Source of the DNA: Gracilaria vermiculophylla
Taxonomy: Eukaryota; Rhodophyta; Florideophyceae; Gracilariales; Gracilariaceae
Direction of reading: 5' to 3'
DNA length: 64,000 bases
Assembly: GCA_019155205.2 (NCBI GenBank)
Contig: JAHNZQ020000010.1
Coordinates: forward strand, 1,102,036-1,166,035
Both the position numbers and the translations under genes were made by a program. Below are positions 52,205 through 61,285 of this stretch, piece after piece. Each line of letters opens with the position of its first letter. The stretch's first letter is position 1. The notes below the pieces were generated by a model that was not told where the DNA came from, ran no database searches, and saw only the letters and a list, made by a program, of their open reading frames with translations.

Positions 52205-53714
52205 TCACCGCCGCCGCCATGCGCGCGCAGCGCGGCGGCGCGCGCGCGCGCGGGGGGCTGGTGCGCGGCGGCGGCGTCGGGGAGCGCGGCGGCGCGCGCG
52301 CGGCGCAGGCTCTCGCAGAGCGAGCGGTCCGGGCGGGCAGGCGCCGAGCGCGTGGCGGCCAGCGCGACGGTGAGGCCGGCGGCGGCGCTGAGGCGCGACG
52401 GGGCGGCGGCGCGCGGGATGCCGGCGGCGGCGACGGCGGCGACGAGGTCGGCGGCGGCGGCGGCGGCGGCGGCGGTGCGGCGGCGCTTGCGGCGGCGCGG
52501 CTCGGCGGCGGCGCGCGCGGCGGCGCGCCGGAGCGCGGCGGCCGGCGGGGCGCCCAGCTCGCGCGCGCGCAGCAGCGCGGCGGTGCTGCGGGGCGGGGCG
52601 GCGGCGGACGGGAGGCGGTGGTGCTCGAAGCGGGCGGCGACGAGGCGGCGCAGGGCGTCGATTTCGGCGGCGTCGACGACGACGCCGTCCAGCATGCGCA
52701 GCGGCTTGCGGGTGACAGCCAGCAAAAATGGGCGGTAATTGGGGACGACGGTGACGGGGGTGGGGTCGAAAACAAGATAGGGCGGGAGGGCGGCGGCACG
52801 CTGCGGCGGCGCATGAATGATATCGATAGGCGGTGGTACAATACGTTGCGCAGGCACAGCCGTTTGCGTAGACGGCTGCGCGGGAGCGGGGGCGGCAGCG
52901 GCAGCGGCAGCGGGCGCAACAGCGGGGGCGGCGGGCGGAGCATCGGCAGCGAGGTGTGCATGGCGCAGCTTTGAAGGAGAGTAAGGGCAGTTGTACAATG
53001 CGGGGTGCACACGGGGGTGATGGGCGGACGGCGGGTGGTGGTGGTGCCCCCAGGCGGCGGGGGCGGGGGCGTGGGCGGGGTGGTGCTCCGCAGCAGCCGG
53101 CGGCGCAGGGGCGGCGGGGTGGGCGGAGGGGGGGCAGGGCGGCAGCTCGCGACACAAGGCCTTGATGGCGTGCAAGGGCGGGCGGTCAAGGGGGCTTCCC
53201 GCGAAGAGGGCGGCGTGCAGGCGCGGCAGGGCGTCCAGAAACTCGGCGGTGCGCCAGAGGTTGGAGAACTTGGAGGCGCGCAGCGACAGCCAGCGCAGGT
53301 CGCGCAGCAGGGCGAGGGCGTGCGGCGGGGCGGAGGCGATGGGGCAGGCGTCCAGGCGCAGGCCGCGCAGCGAGGAGCGGGCGGCGGGGGCGGGCGGGTG
53401 GGCGCTGAAGAAGGGGGTCCACGGGTGCAGGGCGATGGCGTTGAGGCGCGGGCAGTGCGAGAAGTCTATCTCGACGGCGACGGGGAGCGGGAGGCGCAGG
53501 GCGGCGGCCATGAGGGCGGCGGCGCCGCGCGCGGTGAGGTTGGGGCACGCCGAGAAGTCCCAGGCGCACGGGCGGGCGGCGGCGGCGGGGGGGGGCGGCG
53601 GCGGCAGGTGGGGGGGGGCGCGGTCGGCGAAGGGGGCGTGCAGGCAGGCGGAGGGGAAGGAGGGCGGGGGCGAGGTCGGAAGAGCACACGGCCGGACTCC
53701 AGTCNNNNNNNNNN

Positions 53715-53775
<61 letters not shown>

Positions 53776-54033
53776 CGCGGCGGCGACGCGCACAAAGTGG
53801 CGCAGGAAGAGGCGCACGGCCGGCCACGGGGCGCCGTAGGCGACGAGCAGGGCGCAGGCCAGGGCGGCGGCGTGGGCGTCGGAGATGGAGGAGCGCGCGA
53901 GCGAGAAGGAGAAGGGGAGGGCGCGCAGCAGCGCGGGGCGCAGGCGGTGCTCGGCGACGGAGACGGCGAGCAGGTTGCACACGCGCACGTAGGTGGCGAG
54001 CGCAGCCGCGGCGAGGCGGCGGCGGTCGGCCAT
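51001..54033 (-). CDS. LRR-like and WD40-repeat protein, interrupted by a sequence gap
   Basis: I take ATG 54033 (MADRRRLAAAALATYVRV) as the start; the product would be about 1010 aa but the 10-N gap at 53705-53714 makes length and frame there uncertain. After a helical N-terminus (to about residue 85) and a poly-proline run made by the 61-G tract come leucine-rich-repeat-like segments (CPNLTARGAAALMAA, CPRLNAIAL, LRGLRLDACPIA). A low-complexity Ala/Pro/Gly region follows, including a glycine run from a CCG tract at 52155-52200. The C-terminal 380 residues are a beta-propeller: FEFNPRIACELVYGTEMGHL, GAIHVFDVNWM, FAVSGLTRDVGLYDLATGRK, HNPHVLITASFDHCVKKWDLRE, ECLLVSGVDNDVRQYC, each with WD-type dipeptides. 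Propeller proteins of this shape serve as adaptors, sometimes in cullin-4 ligases. No specific homologue is claimed. Confidence 0.78.
52155..52200. repeat. (CCG)n trinucleotide repeat in the WD40 gene
   Basis: Uninterrupted CCG units on the plus strand encode a glycine run of the minus-strand protein. Confidence 0.85.
53673..53714. other. Illumina-adapter-like sequence followed by a 10-N gap
   Basis: Bases 53673-53704 match the TruSeq read-through adapter (TCGGAAGAGCACACG core at 53676-53690) at 28 of 32 positions, all four differences being changes to G or C. Ten N follow at 53705-53714. This is almost certainly library adapter left in a contig end, joined across a gap of unknown size. It lies inside the WD40 gene. 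Confidence 0.93.
53715..53775. repeat. 61-base poly-G run beside the gap
   Basis: An unbroken run of 61 G directly after the N gap reads as poly-proline on the minus strand. Poly-G beside an adapter is the pattern expected from dark cycles of two-colour Illumina reads, so it is probably not genomic, at least at this length. Confidence 0.9.
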
Positions 54034-55845
<1,812 letters not shown>

Positions 55846-58800
55846 CTATCGATACCCATTTGAATACGCTTGGAACCGGTCGTAGCCCGCGGAGCGCCAC
55901 GAAAGCCTCGACTCCTCAATGAGCGCAAGTCCGTAACTGATGCATTCCTCCTCCGGCATGCCCACCGCAAAACGGCTCCGCAGCGCCTCCACGATTGAAT
56001 GCCCTCCCGTCATGCACGGCATCGTTGTGCCCTCCGTCATAATCTCCACAAGCGTGGTGATCTTGTCTTGGTGCTTTCTCACCGCCAAAATGCCAAGAAC
56101 AAACAGCTCTTGAAAGTATCTGTACCCCTCCGTTCTCGACGCCTCAGCAAGGTCCTGCACATTCTTCTGCGCGCAGATGACCTGCAGGTACTCTTCCGTG
56201 AGTTTGAACGGCACGTTTTCAAACTTGATGGCACCCGGTGAGTTCGTCAACATGAAGCCAAAGTCAATGTGAATCACCTGCCCCTTTGCATCAATCATGA
56301 TGTTCCCATTATGTCTATCTTTAATCTGCAAGAAGTACGTCACCAGAGAGTATCCAGCCATGGACCGGATAAATCTTCTCTGCGCCGCCTTGAAAGAGCG
56401 GCTCCCAATCTTGCCGTACGCACGCTCAAAGTAGTCAAGCAGCGATACAAAATTCGGCGTCCTTTTCTTCAGCGAGTGCACGGAGACAGAGTCTGTAAGC
56501 ACCTCCACAAACCCCGCTTCCGACGACACACTCATGACAGTGAAAGGTCTCAGGAACACATCGACCCCTTCCTCATCAAGAATCTTTTTGAACTGCCAAA
56601 TCAGCTGGATCGCCAGCTGTTCCTGTCGCAGATCATCCCCAGCCTTGACGATGAACGGCAGCAGCTTGGTGCCCTTCCAATCCTTGAACGGAGATTTGGC
56701 CAGGATGCGCTCCTCCTTCCAAGTCCAAAGCTCGCCATAGACGCCGAGGATCACCGCTTGTCTCGCTTTCTGCTCCGCGGTCTCAGCGCTCTCAGCGCTC
56801 TCAGCGTCAACCGCCTGCCCGACAGCCTCTTCAGCCCTCGCAAACAACTCAGGCTGGCGAGTGTACGGGTCGCCATACACTGCCTTTCGAACGTTTGCCA
56901 ACTGCCGTTCACGAGGAGTCATTTCGCTCAGCCTGCGCACCGAGGTGAGGCCCGCGGACCTGCTGCCGGGCGGATGCCGCCCATTTCTGAGACCGGCTGT
57001 TTTGGCTCCCTTGCTGTGCGATTCCCTTCTGCGCCCGTTGCTTCTTCTCTCCGGCTGCGATGGTGCGCCGGTCTTACTCTCGTCCTCCTTCTTGTGCTCT
57101 CTCATTGCAGCCACTCTCTGCTCGCAGAACAGCAGCTTATCCGAGCACAGCATCTCTGTTGGAAGCACTTCAATATTAACAAGGTACGGTGCCCTTGTGC
57201 GCGAGGTGAGAATGACAACCTCTTCGGAGTGGATTCGCAAAATGCGCAACGCCTTCGAACTGGCACGAGTCAGCGGCAAATGCACGCTCCGAAGCGCGGC
57301 TTGGACGCCAAGTGCGGCAATCTCCTGGGCGTCGGGAACGGCGGTGTCGTCTATGAGCGGGATTCCCGGCTCGCCCTTCATGCGCCGCAAGAGAATGTCA
57401 TTGATTTTGTCCAAGCCGTTTGTCAAATGGGCGTAGCGCTGGTCGTGAGGCAACTCGCGTGTGGAGAGCGACAGGCCCACAAAGGCCTTGGCTATGGATA
57501 TGGAATCGGTGAAGTAATTATATCGCTCCTGTTGCATAGTTAGTAAAGTTACGGGGTCGTAGTCCATATGTGTCTCGGCGGTGTTTTCGGGGACCATTTT
57601 GGAGTTGCTTTGGTTTGGATCATGCTTCTCCGGGTTGGGCGCGGAGTCGGCGCGCGGCGCGGGGGCAGCGTCTGAAGCGGCGGTTTCACGGTCGTCAGGC
57701 AGCGGTTGGTGCTCGTGAATGGTTTGAAGATGCGGCGTGTTTGGGTGACGGTGTTGGTGGGTGTGTGGTTGTTGCGGTAGTTGTTGGGGAGTGTCTATGT
57801 GGTGGTTATTATTATTATTATTATTACTATGTTGTTGTTCTGTTACCGAGAGTTGGTGCACTTTGGCGGACAATTGGTCAGTTTGTTGGTGGGTGGTGGC
57901 AGGTGAGGCGGGGGACTCGGTGGAAGGCGGGGAGGACTGGGACGGAGACTCGGGACGTGGGTGCAAGTTGACACGGCCGTCCATGAGCAGGGCGACGGCA
58001 GACTTGGGCGGCGAGTCGGTGACGCCGAGCTGGCCAGCGCTGCTGGACGGGAAGAGCGAGGCGCCGTGGACGTTGTGCTCAGAGGAGAACGGGGACTCGT
58101 TGGCAACAAGGGCGGCGGAGATGGGGGAGGCGGCGGCGCGCAGCATGATGTGCTTGGAGCCGTTGACGGCGGCGGTCTCGCAGCGGGTGCGCAGCAGGCG
58201 GCAGCGCCCCTCGGCGTTGGTGCCCGAGTGGTGGGCGGCGTCCTCGACGGCGGCCTGCAGGAACCAGAACACCTGCAGGGCGACGTGCATGGAGTCGGCG
58301 CAGCGGTCCATGATGAAGCGCTCCAGGCCTGGCGAGTCGCGCGCGTGGTGCACGAGCAGGTTGCAAATCTGCGGCATGAAGGTCTCCAGGTCGGCGTCGT
58401 GCAGCGTGTACAGCTCGTTGCAGAGGTAGTCGTGCACGCCGCGCGACTGGCGGTAGCGGTACAGGTAGGTGACGGCCATGAAGGCGTCGAAGAACTCGGA
58501 GCGGAAGAGGCGCAGCAGCCCGCCCATGGACAGCGGCGTGGACGCGGGGGGGGCCGGCGGGCGCTCGGCGTCCAGGTCGCGCACGCGAATCTCGACGGGC
58601 TGGCGGGATGCGTGCGGCGGCGGCGCCTCGCCGCTGGTGGCCGGCGAGCGGAAGCCCCACATGGCGGGCGGCGGCGCGCGGCGGATGGCGGGCGCGCGGC
58701 CGAACTGGACGGCAGCGCGCTGCGGGCGACGTCGGGCGCGCGGCGGGAGCGGCGGGAGCGGCGGGGCCGGCGGCGACGGAGCCGGGGGCGGCGAACGCGG

Positions 58801-59163
58801 CGGCGGCGGCGGCGGCGTCGGGGGCGGCGGCGGCGGCGTCGGGGGCGGCGGCGGCGGGGGCGGCGGCGGCGATGCGGTCGGCGGCTGGCGCGCAGCGTCG
58901 GAGGGCGCGGCGAGTGCACGGAGCGGCGGAAAGGCGCGCGCGAGGCGGCCGTGACATGGAGCGCGCGCGCCCGTCGTGCGCAGCGGCGCGCGCGCAATGG
59001 CCACGTGGCGCGGCCGCGTGGGTGCACCGGCTGTGCGCGCGCCGCACCGGCTGTGCGCGCGCCGCACTTGCATTGGCGCGGCGAGGCAGGGCGCGCGCGT
59101 GTCAGGCCGAATCCTCGCCCCCCCTGCAGGCCACCGCTTGCTACCCCCACTTGTGTCCGCCAT
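55846..59163 (-). CDS. PI4KB: Phosphatidylinositol 4-kinase, type III beta (PIK1/PI4KB)
   Basis: The single-exon product is 1105 aa from ATG 59163. Residues 1-165 are arginine/proline-rich, with proline runs from CGG tracts; a second possible start is ATG 58662 (MWGFRSPATSG). The helical (lipid kinase unique) domain lies at about 205-320 (MGGLLRLFRSEFFDAFMAVT, LERFIMDRCADSMHVALQVF). A linker rich in Ser/Asn/His follows, including an asparagine run from an ATT tract near 57807-57830. The catalytic domain occupies about 780-1105: LLPFIVKAGDDLRQEQLAIQ, the catalytic loop KDRHNGNIM (Asp949), IHIDFGFML (Asp967), and the PI4K tail GGHSIVEALRSRF. It makes phosphatidylinositol 4-phosphate, chiefly at the Golgi, where ARF1 and calcium-binding NCS-1 regulate it in other organisms. 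The call is firm; the start is less so. Confidence 0.94.
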   Translation of the reverse strand: MADTSGGSKRWPAGGARIRPDTRAPCLAAPMQVRRAHSRCGARTAGAPTRPRHVAIARAPLRTTGARAPCHGRLARAFPPLRALAAPSDAARQPPTASPPPPPPPPPPTPPPPPPTPPPPPPRSPPPAPSPPAPPLPPLPPRARRRPQRAAVQFGRAPAIRRAPPPAMWGFRSPATSGEAPPPHASRQPVEIRVRDLDAERPPAPPASTPLSMGGLLRLFRSEFFDAFMAVTYLYRYRQSRGVHDYLCNELYTLHDADLETFMPQICNLLVHHARDSPGLERFIMDRCADSMHVALQVFWFLQAAVEDAAHHSGTNAEGRCRLLRTRCETAAVNGSKHIMLRAAASPISAALVANESPFSSEHNVHGASLFPSSSAGQLGVTDSPPKSAVALLMDGRVNLHPRPESPSQSSPPSTESPASPATTHQQTDQLSAKVHQLSVTEQQHSNNNNNNNHHIDTPQQLPQQPHTHQHRHPNTPHLQTIHEHQPLPDDRETAASDAAPAPRADSAPNPEKHDPNQSNSKMVPENTAETHMDYDPVTLLTMQQERYNYFTDSISIAKAFVGLSLSTRELPHDQRYAHLTNGLDKINDILLRRMKGEPGIPLIDDTAVPDAQEIAALGVQAALRSVHLPLTRASSKALRILRIHSEEVVILTSRTRAPYLVNIEVLPTEMLCSDKLLFCEQRVAAMREHKKEDESKTGAPSQPERRSNGRRRESHSKGAKTAGLRNGRHPPGSRSAGLTSVRRLSEMTPRERQLANVRKAVYGDPYTRQPELFARAEEAVGQAVDAESAESAETAEQKARQAVILGVYGELWTWKEERILAKSPFKDWKGTKLLPFIVKAGDDLRQEQLAIQLIWQFKKILDEEGVDVFLRPFTVMSVSSEAGFVEVLTDSVSVHSLKKRTPNFVSLLDYFERAYGKIGSRSFKAAQRRFIRSMAGYSLVTYFLQIKDRHNGNIMIDAKGQVIHIDFGFMLTNSPGAIKFENVPFKLTEEYLQVICAQKNVQDLAEASRTEGYRYFQELFVLGILAVRKHQDKITTLVEIMTEGTTMPCMTGGHSIVEALRSRFAVGMPEEECISYGLALIEESRLSWRSAGYDRFQAYSNGYR

Positions 59164-59973
59164 TTGCGCTCCCTCCGCCCGCGCCCGCCGCTTCGTCCGC
59201 CACTCCGGCTCCGATCGTAAGCTGCGCGATGATCGTCAACCTGCTCCTCAAAAGTCCGACCAAATCTCTTCTCGCCTCATCGCCATTCTTCATTATCATC
59301 AAGTGTTGTGCACAATAGCATTGAGCGCGGCGAGGCGCGTTGCATGTGCCACCTCTTACACAGCAGTAGCAACGCGTTGATTCCGTCATTATAGTTTTTT
59401 GCCTTCTTCAGCATTCAACGATCTACTCGAACACAAAAGTTTCGAGGCGTAGCATTGCGATACTTTACACCATATTAACAGATAAGAACCATTTCGTGTT
59501 TCTCGACACCGCTCACCGCCTGTCTAATTGCCGGCACCCTACTTGCACACATTTCTGCTACAACGTGCGCAGCTGGACGACTCAAAATCATATGCGCATT
59601 CGTCTACATTCTGCTTGAAACACCACGTACAATGGTGAAATGTAGCCAATGTGAAAGAAAAACCACTCACTCTTTGTCCCTGCAATTGCAAACGGCACCA
59701 CCCTGCTTTCATACCATGAAAAGCGACACAAACCCCGTAATGCTTTAGCTAAAAAGGCGAACGATATTCTGCACATCTTTACCACCGATCAGTTCACAGT
59801 CTGCGAATCTAGTACGGGTGCTTCACGCCAATGCGCCCTTTGTCCAAACAGTGCATGGCGCAAAGCAGCCTCGGCCTCCCTGTCGCCCACTCAAACGCTC
59901 CCGTGCATCCAATTTCGCCATGCTGCCGTCACTGGCGTCGCCCCGTGCCCAGCACAGAGCACGCGGGACGAGG
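59164..59973. other. Intergenic region
   Basis: The 810 bases lie upstream of PI4KB and downstream of the uS15 gene. The composition drops sharply from GC-rich to ordinary at about 59200. No gene or RNA was recognised. Confidence 0.5.
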
Positions 59974-60693
59974 TCAAAGGTTGCGCAGTTTTTGCGAGAT
60001 ACGGATGTTCAACCCCGACACAATGTTGTTGAACCTCTCCGCGTCATTCTTCTTCAAGTACTTCAGCAGCCTACGTCTGGTGGCCACCATCTTCAACAGG
60101 CCGCGCGTGGAGGAGAAATCCTTTGGATTTGTCTTCAGATGCAACGTGATGTACTCGATTCTCTTTGTCAGAGTTGCAATCTGGAACTCGGGCGACCCAC
60201 AGTCCGTTTCGTGCACCTTGAATTTCTGCTGAGCTTCCTTGATGACCGCCCTGTTCCTCCAGTACCCCGGCGTTTCAGGTGCAAGGATTTCGTCAACGTC
60301 CAAATCGGCATCGTCGTCCATCTCGCCCATCAGACCAGACTGTGCGGCGAAAGACGATTCCTCGCCAGAGAAGGCCTCCGCGGAAGCACCGCCTGCTGCG
60401 GCATCCGTGGCGCTTGGGCTGGCGCCCGGCTCGGTGGAAGTGGCGTCGGCGGAAGGCTCCGCAACTTGTTCGCTTACCGCGCTAGAGAGCGGCGGATCAA
60501 CGATCATCTCGCCGCTATCGGTCGCCAAACTGGCAGATACTCCTCCGTCCGATTCCGGGAGCTCGGCCATCATCCACGCTCCTCGGTGACGCGCGACGGC
60601 AAAAGTGGGCCGCGGGCTTTTTGTTCGGCTAGGATAGGTCACGAATTGGGAAGTTCCCAACGCGAGCGATGGTGTTGCAAAAGCCAGCTTCAT
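59974..60693 (-). CDS. Organellar ribosomal protein uS15
   Basis: The product is 239 aa. Residues 1-55 (MKLAFATPSLALGTSQFVTY, then Ser/Arg-rich) look like an organelle transit peptide. Residues of about 45-145 are acidic and alanine/serine-rich, an extension not found in bacterial S15. The S15 domain covers about 155-239: KFKVHETDCGSPEFQIATLT, then HLKTNPKDFSSTRGLLKMV, and RRRLLKYLKKNDAERFNNIV, with the conserved H-x-x-D-x-GS-x-E and RGL motifs. It binds the central domain of the small-subunit rRNA early in assembly. Plastid or mitochondrial destination cannot be separated by eye; as far as I recall, red algal plastid genomes lack rps15, which would fit a nuclear plastid form. Confidence 0.9.
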   Translation of the reverse strand: MKLAFATPSLALGTSQFVTYPSRTKSPRPTFAVARHRGAWMMAELPESDGGVSASLATDSGEMIVDPPLSSAVSEQVAEPSADATSTEPGASPSATDAAAGGASAEAFSGEESSFAAQSGLMGEMDDDADLDVDEILAPETPGYWRNRAVIKEAQQKFKVHETDCGSPEFQIATLTKRIEYITLHLKTNPKDFSSTRGLLKMVATRRRLLKYLKKNDAERFNNIVSGLNIRISQKLRNL

Positions 60694-61285
60694 CCCGAAA
60701 GTTACAAGAAGCGGGCTAACAAGTTAGAAAGCGAGCACTTGGGCGGGGGTTGGTTTGGTGGAACGGAGAAACGTTGGGATGGGAACAGATGGCAACTCGG
60801 GGATCAAGCTGGGCTCAGAGGGTTTCCGGAGGCGTTCGGGCGGGCGCGCGCAGCGTCGGGAGGGCTGGTCCTGGGCGGCACGGAGGTACCAACGAATGGG
60901 ATGCGAAATGTGGCGGAGCCAAATGTGAGCTCCGCCAGCGTTCTAAACGCGAATAAAAGCAGAGCACTTGGCGCAGCGACTTGGTTCCCGTTTTTGATTA
61001 ATTTCTGTCCTGCCGCGTCAACCTCCAATTGCAGTTGAGAGCTCGCAACGACTACAAGCACCGCGGATCATCGCCCATTGGTTTGGTGAGACACCTTTCC
61101 AAACTTCATGACGCTCAAGGTGCTTCGAGCGACAGTTTAAGATTCGCGCTATTCTGTACATGTCGCGTAAAGGAGCGGTACAAAGTCCGCAGAGAGGCAG
61201 AGCGACCTTCACCGACAACATGATTGGCCTTCTACATCTAATACAACACCGCAACTGAAAATATTCCCAAACTTGAACCCCGCAG
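60694..61285. other. Intergenic region
   Basis: The 592 bases lie between the uS15 promoter side and the 3' end of the golgin gene. They are GC-rich near 60830-60950. Nothing else was recognised. Confidence 0.5.

Noticed and set aside
50683..52974. 763-codon plus-strand open frame
   Set aside because: It is antisense to the WD40 coding region in GC-rich DNA where stops are rare; its product is Arg/Ala/Gly low complexity with no domain.
57961..59220. 419-codon plus-strand frame opposite PI4KB
   Set aside because: Antisense to a gene with clear conserved domains; its composition is glycine/arginine low complexity.
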